The translations under genes were made by a program, and so were the position numbers. The notes beneath the pieces are model-generated. The model had not been told where the DNA came from. It worked only from the letters and a program-made list of their open reading frames with translations, and searched no databases. Shown here one piece after another: positions 36,250-44,096 of a DNA stretch of 64,000 nucleotides (the first letter of the stretch is position 1; every line of letters begins with the position of its first letter). Source of the stretch: Chitinophagaceae bacterium (GTDB lineage Bacteria; Bacteroidota; Bacteroidia; Chitinophagales; Chitinophagaceae); contig CANFLL010000008.1 in NCBI GenBank assembly GCA_947447825.1, positions 1-64,000 on the forward strand, read 5' to 3'.

Positions 36250-36420
36250 ATGGTTGCAAGCAGAATATATAAAACATTACTACAAACCCAAGAAGGAATA
36301 AACTATCTGAACATCGGACTCATGGTTTTATGCTTTATTCTTATTGAGTATGATGCACGTATTTCTGGAGTTCCCATTGAATCATTTTACGTTTATTGGA
36401 ATAGGAAAAGAGTTATCTAG
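36250..36420 (+). CDS. Small hypothetical protein with one hydrophobic segment
   Basis: A 56-residue frame starting MVASRIYKTLLQTQEGINYL, then a hydrophobic stretch NIGLMVLCFILIE, then a polar tail ending YVYWNRKRVI. It lies in the convergent gap between ackA and the exosortase island, where no other gene fits. I recognise no family and no ribosome-binding evidence; it may be a chance frame. The remainder of the 36183-36474 spacer holds nothing else. Confidence 0.3.
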   Translation: MVASRIYKTLLQTQEGINYLNIGLMVLCFILIEYDARISGVPIESFYVYWNRKRVI

Positions 36421-36474
36421 TATCATAAAAAATAATAATTTTCAATAACTCTTTTTCTACTTCAAGAATGTTGA

Positions 36475-37212
36475 TTATATCCTATTGAAATATTCAGTTC
36501 CCATAATCTTATCTTTTGCTCTTAGTTGCCCTCTCACAATAAGAAATTGGTAGGTTCCATAACAGAAAGCACTAATACAGTCAACCCAAGTTTGCCTTCT
36601 GTGAAAGAAATAAAGACTACAGTCGAACAATAAGTTGGCTGTTATTAATAGTATTAAAGCCGTAATAGCAAAGGTAAAATTGAAGTTTTTGTTGTTGATA
36701 AAGATATTGATAATCGTAGTTGCCAAAACTGCCAGAGCTGTAGCATACAAATAAGTAAGTGGCTTTTTGGTAAGGGTAACGTTGTGGCTAGATGAAAAAT
36801 ATTCTAGTACTGCTATGTAAAGAATTAAGCCTACAAGAGAGATGAAAATAGCTAATTTGCTATCACTAAATGTAACATATTCCAATTTGTGAAACTGAAT
36901 CGCATATAAAATAAACGAGAGGCCATAGCAGCCTAAACCAGCCCATTGGTATAGAGGTGAATAGCTTATGGTTAAATAGTCGCCTAAGCAGGAGGCAATC
37001 ATTCCTCCAATGATAAAAAGGTGATTTCTTGAAATGAATTGTTGGAAGAATATTAAAAAAAGAATTGGTATCAATGTTGGTCTGGTATAAATTCTTTGGG
37101 TATAATATCTGTAATATAAAAAATAACACTCTGTTAAAAGTGTAATAAAATAGATACCAATGATGACATTTTGCAAAAGTCCTTTTCTAAGAACATCTAT
37201 AATCTTTTTCAT
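36475..37212 (-). CDS. YhhN/TMEM86-like multi-pass membrane protein (lysoplasmalogenase family candidate)
   Basis: The 245-residue protein has seven or eight membrane helices. IIGGMIASCLGDYLTI followed by WAGLGCYGLSFILYAIQF resembles the conserved GD and HxxY region of the YhhN family, whose animal members hydrolyse lysoplasmalogens. The similarity is moderate. It is the last gene of a three-gene minus-strand unit led by an exosortase, separated by 44 bp from the preceding gene, so a role linked to membrane lipid or to the sorted substrate is possible but inferred only from context. Confidence 0.5.
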   Translation of the reverse strand: MKKIIDVLRKGLLQNVIIGIYFITLLTECYFLYYRYYTQRIYTRPTLIPILFLIFFQQFISRNHLFIIGGMIASCLGDYLTISYSPLYQWAGLGCYGLSFILYAIQFHKLEYVTFSDSKLAIFISLVGLILYIAVLEYFSSSHNVTLTKKPLTYLYATALAVLATTIINIFINNKNFNFTFAITALILLITANLLFDCSLYFFHRRQTWVDCISAFCYGTYQFLIVRGQLRAKDKIMGTEYFNRI

Positions 37213-37256
37213 AAACTCTTTTTTATATGGTTAGCAAATATCTGAAAAATAAGAAA

Positions 37257-37628
37257 TTAAACTTTCTCTGTTTTGGTTTGAAAGAAGGCTTTGTTAATGA
37301 CCCAACCAAATACAAATGGGAAAGGGGTAAATATTTCATCAATTATACTAAGATATTCATTTAGGGAACGAAGTGCTGGAATTTTAAGCAGAACATAAAA
37401 TATAAGAAGTGCAGCATAAATCTTTATGAATAAATTAAATAACTTGCTATCAGTACTAACCCATAATCCATAAATACCTACTCCAATTTGCAAAGCCAAA
37501 TTTAGTTTGATAATGATATGCATCATTATTCTTGGAAGTAAATGAATTTCTGGTTTTAAAACTACCAACAAAAGTAAAGCCACCATGTTAAGTACCATGC
37601 ACACCCAAAAAATACTATCCTTTTTCAT
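37257..37628 (-). CDS. Small exosortase-associated membrane protein
   Basis: A 123-residue protein with three or four membrane helices (about 7-24, 34-57, 62-85 and 100-115). I do not recognise a named family. Its first 14 nt overlap the end of the exosortase gene, indicating translational coupling. Exosortase loci in Bacteroidota commonly carry a small hydrophobic partner of this size, which supports the assignment by context. Confidence 0.6.
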   Translation of the reverse strand: MKKDSIFWVCMVLNMVALLLLVVLKPEIHLLPRIMMHIIIKLNLALQIGVGIYGLWVSTDSKLFNLFIKIYAALLIFYVLLKIPALRSLNEYLSIIDEIFTPFPFVFGWVINKAFFQTKTEKV

Positions 37629-38169
37629 TAGCCTTAAGTTTATTAATGTACTTTACCCATCCGTAGAAAATAATTATGTACATGACCAATGTAAATAAAT
37701 AATGGTGAGTGGTTTCGAACATAGGGCGATAAAATTCGTAAACCCACTCTAAACCTGCACAGCGTAGCATATTAGTAATAATCAGGGCAATAATACCAAG
37801 AATGATGTGTTTTGTTTTTAATTTATTATCGCCAGGTAAAAGTGCTATTACACCAGCATAAATAAGCATTAGTTCTAACCCATTGCACGCATCACCTATC
37901 CTTAAAATTACATGATTGTTTCTCACTAACATTGCTTCAGGTTCAAACTTGCTTTCCATACTGTAAGCAGCTTTAACGCCTGATTTGCTGATTAAATTCA
38001 CAAATACAATGGTTCCATTTCCAATCAAATTCGTTAACATCCTATCTGGAATACGAATAGGTCTTAGGATGTAAACGTAAAGTAATCTCCAAACTAAAAC
38101 GCACAACACAGATTTAGCTATGAATTGCTTGGCAGGACTTAGGTTTAACCACTTTTCTTTCATCTGCAA
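37615..38169 (-). CDS. Exosortase/archaeosortase family transpeptidase
   Basis: The 184-residue integral membrane protein has the exosortase catalytic triad: Cys95 in GDACNGLELMLIYAG, Arg136 in ITNMLRCAGLEW and His155/156 in ETTHHYLFT. Exosortases cleave C-terminal sorting signals of exported proteins at the membrane and may attach them to a lipid or glycan. About six membrane helices are predicted. It heads a unit with two more membrane proteins. I cannot assign an Xrt subtype with confidence, and no protein with an obvious tripartite sorting tail is in the window, so its substrates must lie elsewhere. Confidence 0.8.
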   Translation of the reverse strand: MQMKEKWLNLSPAKQFIAKSVLCVLVWRLLYVYILRPIRIPDRMLTNLIGNGTIVFVNLISKSGVKAAYSMESKFEPEAMLVRNNHVILRIGDACNGLELMLIYAGVIALLPGDNKLKTKHIILGIIALIITNMLRCAGLEWVYEFYRPMFETTHHYLFTLVMYIIIFYGWVKYINKLKANEKG

Positions 38170-38270
38170 GAATTTAAAGATTATTATGTTAGTATTTGAA
38201 AATATGAGGCCGCAATATACATTCTTAACATCTTCATTCAGTTTTGGTGAATTTTTAAATCATTTGTTAA

Positions 38271-39044
38271 TCATTTTTTATTTGCCTCCATCATTCGCAT
38301 TTGCTTGGCATCTTGCAAGAAATCGGAAGCGAATATAAATTTATTGAGCAGCTCATCATCACTAAAAATAATTTCTTTATTGCTCCCTTCCCATTGTTTT
38401 TTCCCTTTATGAACATAAACAATGTTGTCACCAATTTCCATCACGCTATTCATGTCGTGCGTAACTACAATAGTAGTCATGTTATACTCCTTAGTGATTT
38501 CGTGGATTAATTTATCAATTAATAAAGATGTTTGTGGATCAAGCCCCGAATTGGGTTCATCGCAAAAAAGGTATTTTGGATTTAGTACAATCGCTCTAGC
38601 AATACCAACCCTCTTTTTCATACCCCCACTAAGTTCGGCAGGGAATTTATTATTAGAACCAACTAGGTTTACTTTCTCCAAAACCTCATTAACTCGTTTC
38701 TTTTTCTCGGCTAATGATTGTTTAGTAAACATATCTAGTGGGAACAATATGTTTTGCTCCACAGTCATACTATCAAATAAAGCTGACCCCTGAAAAAGCA
38801 TACCAATTTGTCTCCGTAAAGCTTTTCTTTCTTCCTCAGACATATCAATAATATTCTTTCCATCAAATATTATCTCGCCACTATCTGGTTCAAATAAGCC
38901 TACCATACACTTTGTCAATACCGTTTTTCCACTACCGCTTGTGCCTATGATAAGGTTGCACATGCCCGTTTCCATTACTGCTGAAATGTCTTCTAGTACT
39001 ACCCGACCATCAAACGATTTATGTATTTTACGTATTTCTATCAT
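38271..39044 (-). CDS. mlaF: ABC transporter ATPase, MlaF-like
   Basis: The 257-residue ATPase has Walker A GTSGSGKTVL (34-43), the ABC signature LSGGMKKRVGIARA (about 138) and Walker B YLFCDEPNSGLDP. The pattern KKRVGIARA and the DEPNSGLDP variant are typical of MlaF, which powers phospholipid movement between the inner and outer membranes. The permease (mlaE) and MCE-protein (mlaD) genes usually next to it are not in the adjacent positions; the neighbours are lysA and the exosortase unit. Confidence 0.8.
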   Translation of the reverse strand: MIEIRKIHKSFDGRVVLEDISAVMETGMCNLIIGTSGSGKTVLTKCMVGLFEPDSGEIIFDGKNIIDMSEEERKALRRQIGMLFQGSALFDSMTVEQNILFPLDMFTKQSLAEKKKRVNEVLEKVNLVGSNNKFPAELSGGMKKRVGIARAIVLNPKYLFCDEPNSGLDPQTSLLIDKLIHEITKEYNMTTIVVTHDMNSVMEIGDNIVYVHKGKKQWEGSNKEIIFSDDELLNKFIFASDFLQDAKQMRMMEANKK

Positions 39045-39109
39045 GATGTTGCAACAAAGAAAAGTAATTATTATTTTGAGTCCTTAATTTAAAATTTACC
39101 ATTCAAAAC

Positions 39110-40321
39110 TTAAAACAATACTTCAACTTGATTCTTCAATAAATCCTCGAAAACGTCTCTTCTTCTTATCAAATGAAATGCGCCATCTTTCACCAAGACT
39201 TCTGCAGGTTTATATCTACTATTGAAGTTGCTACTCATTTCAAAACCATAGGCTCCAGCATTGGCAAATACTAAATAATCACCCTCTCTTACTTCATGCA
39301 GTTTCCTGTCCCAGGCAAACGTATCCGTTTCGCAAATATTCCCAACTATAGCGTAGTGTTTTTCTTCTCCATTTGGGTTAGATATATTGGTGATGTTATG
39401 GTGAGCATCGTAAAACATGGGGCGTATTAAGTGATTGAAACCACTGTTTACACTTGCAAAATGTATAGCCTTTGTTTCTTTCAGCACGTTTACCTGTGTA
39501 ATTAAATAGCCAGCACCACTCACTAAATATTTTCCAGGTTCGAACCAAACCTGTAATGGTTTGCCATTAGGGTTTGGATGATTGGCAAACGCTTTTCCAA
39601 CCTTTTGTGCAAGAAGGGTAATGTCAGTTTCGTGATCCCCTTTTTTATAAGGAACCTTAAAGCCTCCACCAAGATCTATAAACTCTAATTCGTTGAACAA
39701 AGGAATTATATCGAATAATACCTCTATTCCTTTTATAAATATTTCTACATCCTTAATCTCGCTACCTGTATGAATGTGAAGCCCTTGAATGAAAAGATTT
39801 TTTTCTTTAATAATGGATAGTAAGTCATCTATCTGGTCAATAGGAATCCCAAATTTACTTTTATCGTGACCAGTAGATATTTTTAAGTTGCCTCCTGCCA
39901 TTATGTTAGGGCGCAAACGAACCCCAACAGGATAGGTATGACCATACTTTTCACCAAACTTAGTAAGATTAGAAAGGCTATCTATATTGATATGCACTCC
40001 CAAGCTTTGTGCTTCTTCAATTTCGTCGAAACCGATGCCATTGCTGGTATATAATACTCTTTCGGGCGGAAACCCAGCGTGCAATGCCAATTTAACTTCA
40101 TTGATAGAACTACAGTCTATATTAGAACCTAACTGTAAAAAATGTTTAAGGATGTTGATATTTGTTAGTGCCTTACAAGCATAAAATACCTTCACATCCT
40201 GACCAGCAAAGGCATTAGTAAGGTTATTATACTGCTGTGCCATTTTTTCGGCATGATAAACATAAACTGGTGTGTCAAATTGTTGTGCTATGTTGGTTAG
40301 CTGTTGATTCGATAACGTCAT
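39110..40321 (-). CDS. lysA: Diaminopimelate decarboxylase
   Basis: LysA decarboxylates meso-diaminopimelate to lysine using PLP. The 403-residue product has the PLP lysine K50 in VFYACKALTN, HTGSEIKDVE, DLGGGFKVPY, the substrate segment EPGKYLVSGAG, and ICETDTFAWDRKL with the active-site Cys from the partner subunit. The C-terminus (GAYGFEMSSNFNSRY) is intact. Confidence 0.95.
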   Translation of the reverse strand: MTLSNQQLTNIAQQFDTPVYVYHAEKMAQQYNNLTNAFAGQDVKVFYACKALTNINILKHFLQLGSNIDCSSINEVKLALHAGFPPERVLYTSNGIGFDEIEEAQSLGVHINIDSLSNLTKFGEKYGHTYPVGVRLRPNIMAGGNLKISTGHDKSKFGIPIDQIDDLLSIIKEKNLFIQGLHIHTGSEIKDVEIFIKGIEVLFDIIPLFNELEFIDLGGGFKVPYKKGDHETDITLLAQKVGKAFANHPNPNGKPLQVWFEPGKYLVSGAGYLITQVNVLKETKAIHFASVNSGFNHLIRPMFYDAHHNITNISNPNGEEKHYAIVGNICETDTFAWDRKLHEVREGDYLVFANAGAYGFEMSSNFNSRYKPAEVLVKDGAFHLIRRRDVFEDLLKNQVEVLF

Positions 40322-40366
40322 TATTCTTTAAAAATTTAATGGATAGTCTATTAAAACCTGACTGTT

Positions 40367-41041
40367 CTATTCTGTTACATCAAGTTCTCCATCCTTATTT
40401 ACTACAATGTTTGATGGCTTTCCATCTTCATCAAAGGTTTCTGTGCCAGAGGCAAAGTCTTCGGGCATCACTATTGTGCCTTGTGTGAATTGTTCCGCTA
40501 ATACTTCTCTTATTTTAGGCAAATCATCTGCCGAGTTAATGCCAAAATAATCCATAAAGTTCTTGGAAGTAGTATATAAAAGCGGATGTCCTGGCATCTT
40601 TTCATTACGCCCTGCAATTAGTATTAGTTCCTTTTCTAACAATTTCTGAATACTATAATCGCTATTCACCCCGCGAATGCTTTCCACTTCTCCTTTAGTA
40701 ATAGGTTGTTTATAGGCAATAATGGCAAGGGTTTCAAGTGCTGCATTCGATAATCTTTTCAAAAACTTATCTCCATTCAGTTGAGCAACTGTTTTATAGT
40801 AAGATGGTTTAGTTAAAAACTGTAGTCCGCCACCACTTTCTTTCACTTCAAATGGATAAAACTCTGCACTATATTTTTCTTTTATTCCATCAATGCAAGT
40901 TGTTACTTGATCCAATGAAACCCTTTGTTCCATAAAACCAAAAGCATTATTAATCAATTCCACAATTTCTAAAGCAGTTAAAGGCTTGTCGCTTGCAAAA
41001 ATGAGTACTTCTATATGTGGTATTATTTCGCTTAGTTCCAT
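40367..41041 (-). CDS. scpB: Chromosome segregation protein ScpB
   Basis: ScpB is a kleisin-associated winged-helix subunit of the SMC condensin complex. The 224-residue product carries ALETLAIIAYKQPITKGEVESIRGVNSD, the strongest family signature, and ends with an acidic tail. The start is taken at the ATG at 41041 (MELSEIIPHIEVLIFAS), because the in-frame extension upstream adds only nine non-conserved residues. scpA is not in the window. Confidence 0.92.
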   Translation of the reverse strand: MELSEIIPHIEVLIFASDKPLTALEIVELINNAFGFMEQRVSLDQVTTCIDGIKEKYSAEFYPFEVKESGGGLQFLTKPSYYKTVAQLNGDKFLKRLSNAALETLAIIAYKQPITKGEVESIRGVNSDYSIQKLLEKELILIAGRNEKMPGHPLLYTTSKNFMDYFGINSADDLPKIREVLAEQFTQGTIVMPEDFASGTETFDEDGKPSNIVVNKDGELDVTE

Positions 41042-41052
41042 CAGTATTAAGT

Positions 41053-41163
41053 TTCGCCACAAAGACACTAAGTCTCAAAGAAACATAAAGTTAAAAACTG
41101 AAAAAAGGCAGAATGAAACGCTTGGTGCTCCTTTCTGCCTTTGTGTTCTTTGTGGTTATTTGA
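41053..41163. repeat. CACAAAG/CACTAAG inverted-repeat element between scpB and atpG
   Basis: GCCACAAAGACACTAAG at the left and CTTTGTGTTCTTTGTGG at the right are reverse complements of the same family as 1047-1211. It sits 3' of atpG and 5' of scpB, so it could act as terminator for the first. Confidence 0.7.
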
Positions 41164-41170
41164 AAAAAAA

Positions 41171-42052
41171 TTATCCTTCTAATGCTGCTGCACCACTTAC
41201 AATTTCAGTAAGCTCGGTAGTGATAGCTGCTTGTCTTGCTCTGTTGTAGCTAAGTTTCAGGCTCTTTAATAATTCGTTAGCGTTTTCGCTTGCCTTATCC
41301 ATTGCCGTCATTCTAGCACCGTGTTCGCTAGCATTACCATCTAGAACCGCCTTATATAATTGTGTATTTAAAATCTTCGGCATTAATTCAGCAACCAAAA
41401 TGTCTTGTGCGGGTTCAAAAATGAAGTCAGCTTTCTTAACCCCAGTTTTATTTGTAACCTTAGGAATTGGCAAAAATTGTTCGGCCTTAAACTGTTGTGT
41501 AGCAGCATTTTTAAATTCACTATAAATCAACTCAATCGCATCAAATTCCTTGTTTTCAAAAGCTTTCATTGCAGCTACTGCAGCAGCCTGTACGTTCTCG
41601 AAGCTTAGTTTAAGATAAATATCTTTAAATGTTGCATCTGTTTTAAAACCAGATTTGGTTAAACTCTCCCATCCTTTTTTGCCAATATTCCAAACACTGA
41701 CATTTCCTTTTGCAAATTGGGTGCTATATTTTTCTTGTATGGTAGCTTTTGCCATCTTAACAACATTCGCATTATAGGCACCACACAACCCTCTATCACT
41801 GGTAATTACTATCAACAATACTTTTTCTACTTCTCTTGTCTCAGCTAGTTTCATTTCAGCATTGCCATCAGAGTTACTTACGATGTTACTCAACATTTCT
41901 TGCAACTTTTGGGCGTAAGGTCTCATTTGGATAATTGAATCCTGTGCCTTACGTAGTTTTGCCGCACTCACCATCTTCATGGCTTTTGTAATTTGTTGCG
42001 TACTCTGAACACTCTTAATCCTGTTACGTACTTCTTTTAATTGAGCTCCCAT
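41171..42052 (-). CDS. atpG: ATP synthase F1 gamma subunit
   Basis: The gamma subunit is the rotor shaft of F1 ATP synthase. The 293-residue product starts MGAQLKEVRNRIKSVQSTQQ, has TKAMKMVSAAKLRKAQ, the central SDRGLCGAYNANV and the C-terminal helix ASENANELLKSLKLSYNRARQAAITTELTEIVSGAAALEG; all are standard. No other atp gene lies next to it in the window: upstream is an 830-bp spacer and then a transpeptidase gene. The gene appears detached from the rest of its operon. Confidence 0.95.
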   Translation of the reverse strand: MGAQLKEVRNRIKSVQSTQQITKAMKMVSAAKLRKAQDSIIQMRPYAQKLQEMLSNIVSNSDGNAEMKLAETREVEKVLLIVITSDRGLCGAYNANVVKMAKATIQEKYSTQFAKGNVSVWNIGKKGWESLTKSGFKTDATFKDIYLKLSFENVQAAAVAAMKAFENKEFDAIELIYSEFKNAATQQFKAEQFLPIPKVTNKTGVKKADFIFEPAQDILVAELMPKILNTQLYKAVLDGNASEHGARMTAMDKASENANELLKSLKLSYNRARQAAITTELTEIVSGAAALEG

Positions 42053-42123
42053 TGTATACTTTTTCTTGTTTTATGTAGACTATTCAGTTAGATAGTTGTT
42101 CTTTAAGCCTATAATTTCGGCGG

Positions 42124-42131
42124 CAAAAGTA
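42124..42131 (-). promoter_or_regulatory. -7 box TACTTTTG for atpG
   Basis: A perfect TAnnTTTG match on the minus strand, predicting a leader of about 65 nt. It supports independent transcription of atpG. Confidence 0.5.
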
Positions 42132-42465
42132 ACAGAAAACTGTTTATTATTTTCCATTGATTTTATAGCGTGGATAAATGTTGTATCAATAAGTTAAAAG
42201 TGGTTGTTTTTTTCAATCACTTGATATTGCAGTTACTAAGTTTATTTATAGCCATTTTTATTACACTTTGATAAATTAAAACGATTATTATCCCTCATGA
42301 GGTCTACTGCTAATTTCATAAGGAAAAGCGACAAACTTTTATGCACTCGTTCCAACTCTCAGAAAATTCTAAACTTACTCGAAGCTTATCCCAAACACGC
42401 AGCTTATCAAAATGAGCTCTTTCTTTTGGCCTCTTTCTTCCATTTATTCAACTGAATCACGCTTA

Positions 42466-42645
42466 AGTTCACTTGAGTCAGTCAATGATTCACTTGAGTC
42501 AGTCCACGACTCACCTGAGTCAGACAAAGATTCACTTGAACAAGTCGACGACTCACTTGAGTCAGCCAAAGATTCAGTTGAGCGAGTCGACGACTCACCT
42601 GAGTCAGCCAAGGACTCACTTGAGTCGTGGACTGACTCAGGTGTG
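42466..42645. repeat. Tandem array of 21-bp palindromic units (42-bp dimers)
   Basis: Units GACTCACTTGAGTCAGCCAA and variants recur every 21 bp from 42466; their tails alternate so that the higher-order period is 42 bp. Each unit holds the palindrome GACTCA-n2-TGAGTC. Because of this symmetry both strands are open over about 80 codons and encode Ser/Asp/Glu-rich heptads (DSLESV on plus, SESLADS on minus). Neither frame has a signal or known domain, so I consider the array non-coding. The rest of the 42053-42886 spacer holds the atpG promoter and no recognised gene. Confidence 0.8.
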
Positions 42646-42886
42646 TAAATGACGTTTTTTGATGCTAAAATTGCTAAATTAAATGATGCATTCATTGACA
42701 GTAAAGGGTTTTAAGGGATTTATAGATTATACCCAACAGAATTTGGTTTGCAAAATGAGAGAACCTTCATTCATCTAAAGTCAAGGGAATTAATCGTTCC
42801 TTTTGGTAAAAGCAGAAAGCTAAACTTGCTTTTGATTGTTTATATTAAAGTTATTCAGACAGACTTGAACGTATTGTTTATGGGCA

Positions 42887-43609
42887 TTATCCAAACAAGG
42901 AATGTTTTCGATAGCTTACATCTGGATAATACATGTAAACACAAGACCCATTTTTAATGAAATTTATAATAGGTTTCGATAGTTCTTGTGAAACTGCTGG
43001 ACATCCTTGACTACGGCCTAATCGACCACTGTTTTTAATAAATTTTTCACTTACATACACCGCACCATGCATTACAATTCCTCTGGTTTCGGCATCATCA
43101 TTAATGCCTTTTTCTAAACCCTTCAAACACATCGATAGTCCATGATTTCCTATATAAGTCTGAGAAGACACATAGAATCCTAAGCTAGATTTAAACGAGT
43201 TTTGTGTATTTGCAAATGAAACCGCAAACTCATTTCCAGAGTTTCTTCCATGTGCAACGTAGGTATTAAAAACTACAACTGCTTTTTCTAAATCAATAAT
43301 GTAAAGCCTTTTTGAGTTAGAAGATTGTGAGAAATCAACAATGGTTAGCAATCCTGATTTGGGTAAAATATTTCTTTTTTTAAGAATGTTCCAGCCAGAA
43401 ATGGCTTTGTCATAAACTATTTTCTTTAAGCCAATGTCTGCAAGATGTAATTGTGCATATAGGTTTTGAGTTTCTGTTTGCTGAACTGAGTTCATTATAG
43501 GTTGGTATTCAATATTTCTTTTTCCATTAAATACGAAAAGAGAGAAAATTGAGGCAATAGTTATTCTGAAAAATAAATGTGACATAACAAAGTTTTTAAT
43601 TGTATTCAA
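42887..43609 (-). CDS. Murein L,D-transpeptidase catalytic domain family protein
   Basis: The 240-residue protein has one N-terminal hydrophobic segment (about 10-27), a signal anchor or signal peptide. The catalytic region shows IVMHGAVYVSEKFI and GRSQGCPAVS, the His and Cys of the L,D-transpeptidase fold as found in this Bacteroidota subfamily. Preceding strands LYIIDLEKAVVVFNTYVAHG match the family. Likely acts on peptidoglycan in the periplasm; substrate and linkage are not known for this subfamily. Confidence 0.85.
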   Translation of the reverse strand: MNTIKNFVMSHLFFRITIASIFSLFVFNGKRNIEYQPIMNSVQQTETQNLYAQLHLADIGLKKIVYDKAISGWNILKKRNILPKSGLLTIVDFSQSSNSKRLYIIDLEKAVVVFNTYVAHGRNSGNEFAVSFANTQNSFKSSLGFYVSSQTYIGNHGLSMCLKGLEKGINDDAETRGIVMHGAVYVSEKFIKNSGRLGRSQGCPAVSQELSKPIINFIKNGSCVYMYYPDVSYRKHSLFG

Positions 43610-44096
43610 ATGTTAGGCAAGCGACATAAGAGAGTTGATACCCCTTTTTTTTTGATTATTTTAACTCCGTCTAATCCAGTGAGATTCATCCTTCTTTCTT
43701 TCAAGATAAAACATGATTTTGGTTCAACTTCTCACAAATGTATCAAATGGTTTATGATTGCTATGTTAATGTTGATCGCAATGTTTGGTGAAGTCTATCT
43801 TAATGATTCTAAACGGTAGATTTTCTAAATTTAATAAGTAGTGTAAATTAATGCCCTATTGATTTGTAAAAAATAAAAAAGGAATGTTTAATAAAATGAT
43901 GTTAGATTGCAGTGTTGCAAAAAATAATTGCTGCTTACAGATAGATTGCTGACATAAAAAATATCTAATTTTTAATATTTTGTATGAGAAGAAAACAATA
44001 TTCATGCAAGATTATTTAGTAAGTCATATTTTTCTCATTTTGTTTTATTTTTAGTCAATTAATTTACTATTGATGGTAAATTTAATATGATGATTT
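43610..44096. other. AT-rich divergent spacer
   Basis: Separates the transpeptidase gene from the histidine kinase gene and must carry both promoters. A possible 69-residue frame at its left end has no recognisable features and is not called. I see no hairpin or repeat. Confidence 0.45.

Noticed and set aside
42412-42695. Ser/Asp-rich repeat proteins on both strands
   Set aside because: Both frames follow from palindromic 21-bp units; there is no signal peptide or domain on either strand.
43610-43819. 69-residue frame upstream of the kinase
   Set aside because: It begins at the transpeptidase start, in the promoter region, with no family resemblance.
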